Source: Tetragonia tetragonoides
Taxonomy: Eukaryota; Streptophyta; Magnoliopsida; Caryophyllales; Aizoaceae
NCBI GenBank assembly: GCA_038025085.1
Contig: CM076149.1
Coordinates: 28,520,001 to 28,584,000, forward strand
Direction of reading: 5' to 3'
DNA: 64,000 nucleotides
Each line of letters starts with the position of its first letter. Positions within the stretch are counted from its first letter, which is position 1. Shown piece by piece: positions 1 through 11,195 of the stretch. The notes below the pieces were generated by a model that made no database searches, was not told the DNA's origin, and saw nothing but the letters and a program-made list of their open reading frames with translations. The position numbers were made by a program, and so were the translations under genes.

Positions 1-2905
1 AGATCCTCTATTAGGATTTCCGTAGCATTTTGAATCATCTGAATCCAATTCCTAACGAATGAGTTATGGCCAAAATACTAACTGCTGTCAATACTGCTCC
101 GAATTGCGAATTGGGCCGAAGTTGCTTCCTTTATTTCGCCAATATTATCTACACATAAAAATATAGAAAATAGGCCTAAAACACAACAAAATATAAAAAT
201 ATAAAATAAAAGGTCAAATACTAAATATTATTAAAAACCCAAATAATAATGATCTAAAACTAATCAAACATAACGATAATTAGGGATAAAACATGTATAT
301 TATACGACTTATCAAATTTCCCAACACTTAGACTTTGGTCGCCCTCGACCATACTAGACATTGGACACAAACATCTACCTTTCCTTCACATGTCATTCAT
401 GTCAAACATAAGTGTAACAAATTAAATTCGTTCAAAACTAATATTGTCATAGTAAAATCATCATCCAAAAAGATTAAAAACTTATTAGCAACTCTGGTAG
501 GCCTAATTAGTTGGTGAAATTTTAACAAAACAAGTTATATTAGAGTTCCTCTTTAACACATATACATCCAAAGAACAACTTGATCCCTCCTATTTGCATC
601 CCTCTTATGTATGAATACACTTAGTTAGACCCATGTAGCGAGCTTTTATCAAAGACTCCCGTCCCAGTTGGTCCAAGGCATTAGGTGATAAGGCACCCTT
701 CGGAATTCCACTCGATTCTTTCTTTTTTTGAAACAAACCTTGAATTAGTAGAGCTTTTTTCTCAATTAAATTTTTTTTTATTAGCATTTGAGCCATGTTT
801 TGACCAAGAAGGTTGCATTTTACGCTCCATACATATCTTGGTACAAGGTTTCGGCGGACTTACCTCTCTACCTACCTTGCTTCCCACATTGGTACCTCAA
901 GACTTTTTTTTTTTTGAAGATCACTTTTTTCTTTTTATCCTTCATTTTCACTTCTTTTTTTTTTTTATAATCTTAGCTCTACTAATTCGAGGCTACATTG
1001 TTTTGAACATAAAATTAGTTTATGCAGACTAGGGATAAGAGTTCAACAAGTCATCTCTAGACACACATATTCATCAAAGAGAAGCTAAGTTAGCATTTTC
1101 CGAAAACAATTAATTAAGTTCGCACCTACCATAATCATTTATAAATAGAAAATATTTTATGGACAATTGACATTTACTAAAACAAACTAGTATTTACCCG
1201 AGTCTAATTTGCTATTTTCGTTCTAACATGGATAATACATGAAGAAAAGACACCTAATTAAATAAAAGACTAAAAAAAATTGAAAAAATTTAGCCTATTC
1301 TCATGCATTACACACCAAACATATAAGCAGTAAGACACAAGTATTTAACCATGACAAACAAGCATATCATATTCTCACTCCCCCGCACTTAGACTTCACA
1401 TTGTCCTCAATGTGAATTTCACCACCTCTATGTAAAATTTCAGTGCGGTACCAAGCAAATCACACTATTATTATTATTATCTAAAAGAAATATATTTAAA
1501 TAATCCTAACTCACTTTCGTAGGAATCACGATTGCATTTAGCATATATAACAAGCCCTTTAAACCCCTAGGTTCCCCCTAGTGGACAAGTATGGTCTTGT
1601 GAGAGTTTGCAGAAGATCTACCCAGATAATCTATCTTAAACTTTTTTATACTAAAAATAAAGAAACACATAGAAAATCAAAAAGAAAAAAGAACATGAAA
1701 AAGGAAACACAATAAAACTAGTAAATAAAATAGAACAGAATAGAGGAACTTAGCCGATCTTTTTTTTTTGTTTTTTTTTTTCCTGTGCGTGTATCGCCTC
1801 CGTATCATTACTTCCACCTCTTCTTGATGCATCATTGCCCTTCTCTTAAATTCCTTCTTGTGGTGCTACTATTTCTTTGAGCTCATCCAAAAAGCAATTC
1901 TGCAATTTCAATCAATAAATTAGTAGCATCCACTCAAATATTACCCAGGGTTCTTAGACCAAACAAATCACTTATATAGATAAAAGTGGTCAATTCATCT
2001 AGCGAGCATCACACATTCACACTATAAGAATCATTCTTTTTTATGCAAATGCGGACCAATACGTATTTAAGTAATATAATCTGAACAGTTTGGAACTCAT
2101 TACTTACATTAATCTAAAGTACACTAGATATAAAACAAAATATGAACCATATAGATATACATAAGAGTTATATTAATTCTTAGGCTTCTATTAGCCAGTA
2201 GTAAATGGGCATGAATCAAAGTGTAATGGTTACAACTAACAAGTCAAAACATAGTTAAGTATTGTGGAAATAAAAGACAAGTAGCTAGCTAGACTACTCA
2301 TTCCCTTAAAAAAAACATCACTGAACTGTAGAGTTTTCACTTGTCCATAGTCTCATTTAACAATATCGTAATGCCCTTCTTCTTCTTGTTTTTTTTTGTA
2401 ACATGCCTTATCAATGTAAATATTAACATGTCAAAAATGTAATCACATGAACTTAACATGAAAAAACAAGTGAGGAAAACATACAAATGCTCATGTAGGG
2501 AACAAACTTAACACACTAAGGTATTTACTTGGAAATCAATGCTTGACAACATCTCATTAAACGCCACAAACATACAGCAACTCAAATGACATTGGGAGCA
2601 CATATACAATTATAAGGTTACATGTACATTTACATACACAAGGCTTATATGAAGCTGAAATGCGCCAAAATCATGTCTTTTTATGCAAAAATCAATTCTA
2701 ATATATTGCGTATGCTTCCTAGGACCTAAAGCCTGGTATTTATACTTAGAAAACTAAATTAAACATGTTGAAAATAATGCGGAAAAATAAAATACGAAAA
2801 TTTAAAAAAAATCAAAAATCAAAATATATACAAAACAACATGAAAAATACATGCTAACTTGCAATCAGAATTTAAGTTAACAAATATATTTATTTTTTTC
2901 CATCA
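1..2905 (-). other. Non-coding interior of an LTR element (no gene seen)
   Basis: AT-rich sequence without a believable coding region. Two minus-strand motifs ending in AGTCTAAGTG plus a G-run (near 318-350 and 1378-1412) resemble the conserved purine-rich 3' region of plant Ty3/gypsy Athila/Tat elements. With the primer-binding site and LTR immediately to the right, this suggests the interior of a non-autonomous (LARD-like) or decayed gypsy element reading right to left. No gag or pol is visible. The left LTR, if it exists, lies outside the window. Confidence 0.45.
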
Positions 2906-2920
2906 CCGGCAACGGCGCCA
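2906..2920 (-). other. Primer-binding site, tRNA-Asp type
   Basis: The plus strand reads CCGGCAACGGCGCCA, the 3' end of plant tRNA-Asp including the terminal CCA-type end. On the minus strand this is therefore a reverse-transcription primer-binding site. It sits five bases from the inferred LTR end, the usual spacing in plant Ty3/gypsy Athila/Tat-type elements. Confidence 0.75.
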
Positions 2921-2925
2921 AAATT

Positions 2926-3957
2926 TGATACGTGTCGTTTGCGCATACAAATTCAAAAACCTTATTTCTACCACGAACATATAGATAATATAGCATAGGG
3001 TATATAAGGGTCGATCCCACGAGGACAGAAATTAATACTTGTTAATTTCAACTCTAATCCTAGTTCACAAATTAGGTAACAAGACATATCAGGGGGTTTG
3101 ATTGAAGAATAACTAAAACTAACAAAAACAGAAAATAAACTAACTAATCTAATATTTACAAGTGAAATAAGCATACAAATTACGCACATAAGTTCAAGTC
3201 AATTTAGTTACCCAAGTCGGATTTTGTCATGGACAACCAAGTTAATTAGTAGGTTAACTGTAGAAAATCTACCAGCTAGTTTCTCCCTATCTCCCTTTAC
3301 GAGCTTGAACCGAACCAGCTCGATCCTACGACTCAAAAATAAATAAATACTAGGAAGACATCATTAACCCTAGGAAAATTAATCCAAGATAGCAAGAATG
3401 TAATTTTGTCTAGATCATACAATGCCCTAATTAAGACCCAATCGTTCGACCAACTAACCTCTTAACTAGTTGCTACTAATTCGTTCATTCAATAGTATAC
3501 GAACTAACGATTAAACGATAGCAATAGATTCATATTCAAACATAGAGGGACGTCTCCAGACCACATAAAAAACATGAATCATAAATTAATTAACTCAAGC
3601 AACGCATGAATACCAAAATTAACTTGAATATATTAATTCTAAATTGAACTAATAAATTGTCTCAAACATCCAAACATAAATTTCTAAACTAAAGTTGAAC
3701 ACTAGAAAACAAATCAAACTTAGGACAATAGATACAAAGAGGTATTAGAGTAAGAGAGACTCATTCAATTTCTTAGTCCGGACTTGTAAACCTGAGCACC
3801 GCTTCGACCCCATAATTCAAGTTCCAAAATCCACCTCCAAAGGTCACGAACCAGCTCGATTCCAATGGCTTGTAGCCCTCTTGACTCTTACACTCTCCTT
3901 GGACTAGAACCTTTGTTTATTTGCTCTCAAGTTTATGTGTCTCTCTAGAAAAGAACA
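2926..3957 (-). mobile_element. LTR of a Ty3/gypsy-like element (about 1 kb)
   Basis: On the plus strand the LTR begins with TGATACGTG directly beyond the tRNA-Asp primer-binding site, and it carries the phrase GGTCGATCCCACGAGGA, common in plant gypsy LTRs. The far edge is inferred: chromovirus coding sequence resumes at about 3967, and an AACA at 3957 could be the terminal CA. Target duplications were not identified, so the right boundary is approximate. Confidence 0.5.
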
Positions 3958-3966
3958 AATCTATAA

Positions 3967-4344
3967 CTGGTCAAGCAATTTTATGGCCCATACAAGATCA
4001 TTGCTAGAATTGGTAAGGTAGCATACAAGCTTGAATTTCCCCCTAGTGCTTCAATTCACCATACCTTCCATGTCTCAATGTTGAGGAAGCATTTTGGAGA
4101 TCTTCCATCTGACATACAACATCCAGCACCTGCACCAGAACCCAACTTGCAACCTGAAGCTATCCTGGAACAGAAAATAGTCAAGAGGACGGGAAGATCA
4201 GTAACTCATGTCCTAGTAAAATGGAGTGATCACCCTGTGGAAGATGCATCATGGGAGTTTTTATATGATCTCAATAAGAAATATCCCACCTTTGATCCTT
4301 GGGGACAAGGATCTTCTGAAGAGGGAGGAAATGATACACCCTAG
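3967..4344 (+). pseudogene. Ty3/gypsy chromovirus polyprotein, 3' fragment with chromodomain
   Basis: The open frame reads FYGPYKIIARIGKVAYKLEF, the conserved C-terminal end of plant chromovirus integrase, then HHTFHVSMLRKHFGDL, and then a chromodomain containing HVLVKWSDHPVEDASWE (about 4178-4300). The reading frame stops at 4342-4344. Everything upstream of the integrase C-terminus has been replaced by the LTR to the left, so this is a truncated copy. Chromodomains of this class are thought to target integration to histone-marked chromatin. The fragment itself cannot be functional. Confidence 0.85.
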
Positions 4345-4960
4345 AGCAACACTATTGCAGGCCTTAGGACAATCACTAAGAGAATGGATCATGGCTCTGG
4401 CTACAACCAAGGACTTGGGCTTCTACTTGAGGAAGGGCCCTCTCAGAATGGTGTACATCCAATCAACATGGTCCATTAAACAGCACAGACTTCCCGGATT
4501 CTAGAAACTGTACCTGCAATGACAGCTGCAATCATTAGGTGATCATTGTGACTCAATGATGACTCATGCACAGGATATTATTTTGTGCTATTTAGATCCC
4601 CTGCAAGAATGTTGTTGCATTCTGTGCACTGTCCTTTTTCTGTCCTTTATTTTCCTAAAATCACCTAGCTATATATAGCTCAGATGCCCTAGGATAATAC
4701 TCATGTTATGATTATTGATATTTTCCTCTTTTCTCTCTAAATTCTGTATTCCCTTCCTCTCTTAAGCTATCTCCAAATCTCTCGATGATTCTTTCCTCTT
4801 AATAGAAATGGTGTGGGAGCATTTGAGACATCCCGAAGAGTCCAATGGTGATCCTAAACTGTCTAAAAGATGCACCTTGGTTAAAAGGGCTCCCTAAGGT
4901 CCTTCCTAGCTTGCATGAATAATGCTTAGTGATGTAGCTTTCTTTTAACATGCATAATGT
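4345..4960 (+). other. Probable 3' UTR and LTR of the chromovirus
   Basis: Non-coding sequence following the chromodomain stop. A TATA-like CTATATATAG at about 4670 and CT-rich sequence downstream fit the promoter part of a 3' LTR. I could not identify exact TG/CA ends or a second LTR. Confidence 0.35.
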
Positions 4961-7900
4961 CATTTAGTCCGTACATGTCCTTAATTAGTCCGTACGTCCA
5001 TCATTAGCGTTAAGTAAGCTTAGTTTACATTTTTAATTTGTTCTCAACTTTGTAATAGCTTAGGAAACATATCTAAAGAGATAAGGAGTCACATGTTGAT
5101 AGGAAAAGGCCTAAAGGACCATTAAATCAGGGCATTTAATATAGTGGTTCAAATAGTACAAGAAATCATCATGTTAAGTTGGTTTATCCTTAATTGCTTA
5201 TTGATCAATATCATTATTATTTCATTATTGCAAAAATCCCAAAAAAAGGTATCAGCATATCATGCTGATTAAGTAGTTACTGACAATTTGACATTAAGAC
5301 CTCCATGTGTTTTTGGGCATGCACCCAAGTATTACTTGGTCTCCATAGCGAATGCCTACACTTCAACTTAATCATTTAAGTAACACCAGAGAAAATAATG
5401 ATGATGTCTCCCCAATAATATACATGGAGGATCAAAAACAAAAAGTTGATTAACTATATATATGTCTTGTAAGCTTATGATATGTTTTTGACTCTTAGCC
5501 ATTAAGTCCTTTGGTAATCTTGTCCACTAAGAATAAGCAGTCAATTTTACTCCAGTTTGTGGGGGAGATAGGGACCCCCAGGTGTTACATTGAAGAAGTA
5601 CCTCCTGAGAAGCAGTTAAGTTAGTTATAGTAATTGCCTCTTAAGTCTAACTAACTACTTGTTCAAGACCAGCTATATAAGTCGTATAACAATGGAATTC
5701 AGATTTATTGGCCAAGAGTCCAGTATTACTTGTAATATATGAGAAATCCTTCCGTTACTCTAGGCATTGAGCTAATGTTAGCTTTTGCAAAAGACCACAA
5801 GGTCATCTGCAAAACAAATACGATTAAGATACATGACCACAAGTTTAGTAAAGTTTAGTAAAGTTTAGGTAAGTTTAGTAAAGATAGTTTAGTTTTGTAA
5901 AATTTAGATCAGTTCAGATTTGTAAAGATATGTTAAGTGAAAAGAAGGTGAACATACGACCATGATCTAAAAGGTAACATCAGTACATCTTCTCTCTTTA
6001 AAAAGTTTTTTTTTCTTCCGATTTTTAGAACTTCAAATATATACGGGATATAATAGCTTTTTCTTTGTCACCAAAAATTAAAGAAGTAAAGAACATGTCC
6101 ATTATTCATAATTCAGCTAAATTCAATCATACAATTAACAAGTTGTCCAAGTAAAAAGAACGAGAACTTAATTAAACTAACATTTGCTTAAGCAGACATA
6201 ACCTTTACAACAGAAACGCTAACACCATGGGTTCTACATAGAAAATTATATGTTTGCACACTTTTTGAGTGTGTGTGAGAGGGAAAACACTTCAATTGAG
6301 AATCCAAGAAAGTCATCAAATTTATAGTAATACGGAGAGAGAGAGAGAGAGCGCCTTAAGGAAACAGCCTAGCAGTTGTGGATTCGTTGTAATTCACGAA
6401 GGGTGGTCCATCCCTTATTAATTGTTTTGTTAGATTGGTAATAATGTGCAAAATTGATTTCATGTTGGAATCCATTCAAGACCACAGTTGGCCGAATGCC
6501 AAAGTCTTATTTTCCTGTAATTTTCTTTCGGATTCTAAAGCTTTAGTCAAAGTGGCAACTCAGGCACTTAAGTGTCCAAACCATCAATAATTTCCCAACC
6601 ATAAGTCTATCCAGTAAGTCTTGTGTCATTTTTTAGAAATATAGGAATATGATGAGTAATAACCATTGTACTATTCAAAAGTGACCATCGTCTCACCAAA
6701 AATTATGAGAAGATCGCCTTATATATATAAGTTTTTGTGAAGTCCATAACTCTCCAAAATAGTTCTCTCAAAAAATTATAAAATAAAACAAAATAGGAAA
6801 GAGCAAAAAAAAAAAGAAATTGTGTAGAGGATAAGGTAGGAGCACAAGTGATAAGTGTCTCACTCTCATTTAATCAAGAACTGACCTAGGCTATTGAAGA
6901 TGGGGTATTTTGCAACATATTTTTTTTTTTACAATAGTCACTTTCTGTTGTATAATTTTTCATATTTTTGTATATTAAAAGGTCTCCTATGAGACTGCCA
7001 CAAGGTAAGGCCCCCCTCTGTATCCAAACATGACATACGCATGACGTCAAACTTATTAGAGGGGGCCTCACCTTGAGATCGTCTTATACGAGTTTTTGTG
7101 TTTAAATAAATTCTTTGTTTTTTCCCTTATTGCACCTATTTTAATACTTTTGTACCCAAATTCTAGATGCACTGAGTACGCCACGACTCATAACTCAATG
7201 GCCAGTAGTTCAAACGATAGCGATCTACACTGTTGTACTTGTGACCTTTGCCACCCGTTTATTTATTTATTATTGTTATCTTTTTTTCATGGACGGTAAT
7301 AGGAAAAGTAGTTTTACCCAAAAAGGCCACTAAAAAACATTAATTTTTAATTGTGTGATCACAATATTATTTTTCTACATCCGTCACTGAGTTCAAATCA
7401 TTATTCATGTAGAGAGAATATATTTTCCTCTACCATTATTTAGAGGGAGGTCCACTTCTCTACTTGAGTCTGTTAGTCCACCATAAATGAATGAATTTGG
7501 CTTGCATGGTACATGTTTGCGGAGTATTACAATTTACATGTGCTATGAAAAAGCATAATCTTAAGATTGACTCATACCAGATTTTGAGAAAGCCGTGAAA
7601 CTGAATGACAGAGAAAAACGATATAACGTTGGAGATTGGCTTTAGGATGCTGTTGTCTTTCGCCAATCGCCATTGTGAAGCCGACCAACCTTTTTCTTTT
7701 GGCAGTCTTCCTACAAATGATGTTGTTTTCTGTTTTCGTTCTTTGCACTAATAATCCAATTCTCTTTACTGTTTGGTGGCCTTTTTATGAAATGTACTTA
7801 AAGATTAATGCCCAACAAGTTTAAAAAACAACATGTTTATTATTTTTGTATCAGTTTCCACTGACATTAAACTTGAAAGTGGTTATGTCTAGGTGCTTCT

Positions 7901-8947
7901 AATGCCCAAAGATATTCCCTAATAACTGCTTTTTCTCTTCGGAGGTGATGTGTGGATATTGGTTTGTGGAGTGGTTTTTGATAAAATTGGATATTTGATT
8001 AGTTTACCATTCAATATTTGTTTTTGTATGTTAGTTTGTGAGATTGGCTTTTGGGTTCCCACAAGCCAATTTTTGAAAAGCCAATGAGGTTAGCTTATGG
8101 GTATTGGCGGGTGACATTAATGTAGTTCAATGACATGATAGTCCAAGACTTGCAATTATTTTCTTCTATGCCATCAAATTCCTATATTATCATATGAATG
8201 TCCTTATAGGACATTTTACATATTATCATCTAATGTTACCAGTTAGTATTACCAAACATCTCTTTCTAGATATCCAATGTTACTAGTCAGTCAAATCAGC
8301 TGACAATACCAACTATCGACCACCGGCCACCATCCATCCGCCAACAGTTAATGTCACCAGGCAATTGCCAAACTAGGCATTTATGTTGACAAAAACTGAA
8401 CTTAAATTAACCAAATTCATTTGGACGACGTAAGTAAATTATAAACTGGACTGATTTGTATTGAATTAAACTAACTTAAACTTTTTACATTAATTTTTAC
8501 GACTTTATAGCTCCTCCAAACCTCTTTAGTAGTATAGTCATTTTTTTTAGGGGATGCACTCATTTTGTTTTATCTAATACAAGTGTGTCTTAATAAGTCA
8601 TGCCATAATGACAATTATTTTTTTATTCATATAAGAGAAAGAGACACATATAATGCTGGGAAGGGAGGGAGAAATAATCAAACATTTGGTGTAATTATAA
8701 TAAGTTTTGTATAAAGTCATCTTATAATAAGACGAGATAACTTTTATTAAAACAAGAAAGAAATCATCTTGAAAAAAAGTATAAAGAAAAGAAAGCAAAA
8801 GACGTATGAGATGTCCATATTTACATTGACATAGTGTACTACGTATGCTTAATTTTAAAACTTATAATTGATACCTCTTATTTTTAACATGTATCACTTG
8901 CATTTGCATACTTGTCTTACGATGACACAAGTTCGATTACCCTTCAA
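4961..8947. other. Intergenic, no gene recognised
   Basis: AT-rich DNA without supported coding regions. Small structures: an imperfect tandem array of TTTAGTAAAG-like units at about 5841-5890, a short AG microsatellite near 6342-6360, and an imperfect inverted repeat at about 7000-7075 with arms CAAGGTAAGGCCCCCC and GGGGGCCTCACCTTG. The inverted repeat may be part of an old MITE. Confidence 0.5.
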
Positions 8948-9489
8948 GGGATGGTAATGGGGCAGGCGTAGATATAAGTATATCTATATTTATATTTATA
9001 CCCACTCAGCTACGGTAATTTGTCAATCGCTCCATCCTCATTATGGGTAAGATTTTTAAAATTCTCCCTGCCTTAGTGGATATGAAATGAAAACCATACC
9101 CGCTCCAATTACCCAGCAGATATCCATATATCTATCTAATATCCGCCTCAAAACCACCTGATACTCACCTTAAATCCACATAACACCCGCATAAAAGCAA
9201 TTACAGTATATTCAACAAACAAACCCAATAAATATGTGAATTGTTTCATTATTACAAATAGCAAAACTAAGATACATTTGAACAAATTGAACAAATTGTG
9301 TCAATATATTTTATATTTAGAAATTTTACACTCTTAATTTTTAGGTAAGTATGAGGCGGAAATTTAAATGGTGAATAACACAAACTTTTATCGCCCCATT
9401 TTCATGACGATTTTGTTTTTTAAAAACCATCTATGCTCCAACGGAGAAGGCTGCGAGGCGGAACCCACATCCCGCCCCACTGCCATCCC
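8948..9489. mobile_element. TIR element, GGGATGG family, copy 1
   Basis: The left end GGGATGGTAATGGGGC is mirrored at the right end by GCCCCACTGCCATCCC. The interior is AT-rich and non-coding. A second copy with the same ends lies at 33720-34105. No convincing target-site duplication was found, so the superfamily is unassigned. Confidence 0.6.
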
Positions 9490-9709
9490 CGGAGAACTAT
9501 TGCTGCTCACAAAGGTAAATTGCCATTACGATCCCTCCAACACAAATCAATGGTTGTCCTTTAACAAGGGTAAATGCTTCTTTAGAGTTTGGATAATCCG
9601 TAACACACGGTTTTGGTTCCTATTTCCGTCAAAAAAGAATGTGTTAAAGTGGATGAGCATTAGTGTTTGACATTGAAAAATTGAGGGAGAAACGTCAACA
9701 TATAAGTAA

Positions 9710-9966
9710 GGGTGTGTTTGATAGAGCTTACACGATCAGTTCAGTTTAGGGGTCAATTCAGTGATTTGAAATTCAGTTAAATGATGTTCAGTTCAGTTCA
9801 GTTCACTAGTACTGAGTTCAGAATCATATTATTTATCTCACATATTAAGTTGTGTTCAATTCAGTTCAGTTTTGTCCAGTTTAGTTCAATAGTGTTCAGT
9901 TTAGTAACGTTGAATTCAGTTCAATTCAGTTCAGGTTTGGTAAGTTCGGCTGTATCAAACGCACCT
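9710..9966. mobile_element. Tourist-like MITE with TTCAG-pentamer core
   Basis: The ends GGGTGTGTTTGATA and TATCAAACGCACC are inverted repeats. The flanks are TAA on the left and TGA on the right, fitting a decayed TAA target duplication as in PIF/Harbinger (Tourist) elements. The core is made of short runs of TTCAG/TTCAA pentamers. Short open frames through the repeat are not genes. Confidence 0.65.
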
Positions 9967-10041
9967 GAACTACTCGTTATATTATTAATTTGTGGATAGA
10001 CTCTCACTTGACTTGTGCGTTATTGCTTTCGATCCAAATAA

Positions 10042-10367
10042 GGGTGCGTTCTTTTCCACTGATTTCCATTGATTGAGTAAGGTTCAACCATTGATTTCCA
10101 TTGATTGAGTAAGGTCCAGCCACTGATTTCCATTGATTGAGTAAGGTCCTGCCACTGATTCTCACTGATTCAATAAGGTCATGCCACTGATTTTGTGAGC
10201 AGAAATATGGGTCCCGCCACTGATTTCCACTGATTGAATAAGATTCTGCCACTGATTCTCATTGATTGAGTAAGGTCTTGCCACTGATTCCCACTAACTG
10301 AGTAAGATTTTACCACTGATTTTTTTACTGATTGAGTAAGGTACAATAAGTGAAAAAGAACACACCC
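10042..10367. mobile_element. Tourist-like MITE with CCACTGATT tandem core
   Basis: The terminal repeats GGGTGCGTTCTTTTC and GAAAAAGAACACACCC are inverted. The core is about ten tandem, diverged units of roughly 23-30 bp containing CCACTGATTYCCAYTGATTGA, with length variation. The flanking trinucleotides are TAA and TTA, which are not identical, so the target duplication is uncertain. The end sequence is related to that of the 9710 element but the core is different. Confidence 0.65.
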
Positions 10368-11195
10368 TTAAATCAAGTCACGGTGACTATATAATTGTGT
10401 CAATATATTTAGAAATTGTTTTTTGGCCGAAGGACAGCAAACTGGGCAAAGTCGACACTCGACTAAGAGTGTAAGTCTGTAACATTGAAAGGGCACGAAT
10501 GCCGACCAGTAAAAGGTCAGAGAATCAATTAATTAATGATTAGAAACACTTAAGCACGTTCAGTTAACGTGACATTAAGTGGGTATCACATCTCAATCTT
10601 AAAAATATTCATAGACTACTAGTATTAGTTGTTTGCTTGATCTAATATTGACAAGATATTGACATTACTTCAAAGCCTAACATTCTTTTACTGGTAGTTC
10701 AAATAGTTAATCAACAAGTTTTGTTCTCACTCTCTTTTACTAGTACTTCAGTTTCACCAAATTAAACGTGCATTAAAAGCAAAATCTTAGTAGAAGATAA
10801 ACCAATTAAAGGGATATAAATGAAGAAGAAAATGGGGGCATTATTCACATTTCAGTTCACTCAACCAAGAATCTAGTGTAGTGTACAAAAACATTGGAAA
10901 AAGCAAAAATAAAAAAAAATTACAGGTTGATACATGCTGACAGCCTGACATTAATAAGAGAATCAAAATAATAATAAAAAAGAAAAAAAAATGATAGAAA
11001 AATAAGTACAGAAAGAACATGGATGGAGACATGGTGATGAATTTCAATGAAGCTTCAAGAATAAACAAACCAATTCCCAAGTATTTCTATGAATAGGGTG
11101 GGGGAAAAACAATGTAGTAAGCATTAACAAACTCTGTTAAAAAAATCACCAATTGATGAATGTGGATGTGTGCAGCCGACACAAATTGTAGGTTT
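10368..11195 (-). other. 3' flank of the receptor kinase gene
   Basis: AT-rich sequence that should include the 3' UTR of the minus-strand kinase gene. AATAA-rich tracts near 10960-11000 could serve as polyadenylation signals, but none can be assigned from sequence alone. No other gene was seen. Confidence 0.4.

Noticed and set aside
685..1032. 115-codon Phe-rich open frame
   Set aside because: It is driven by T-runs and has no domain. It lies in transposon-like non-coding sequence.
7000..7075. Hairpin with GC-rich arms as a possible microRNA precursor
   Set aside because: The arms are imperfect and short, and nothing indicates transcription. It is more likely an old MITE fragment.
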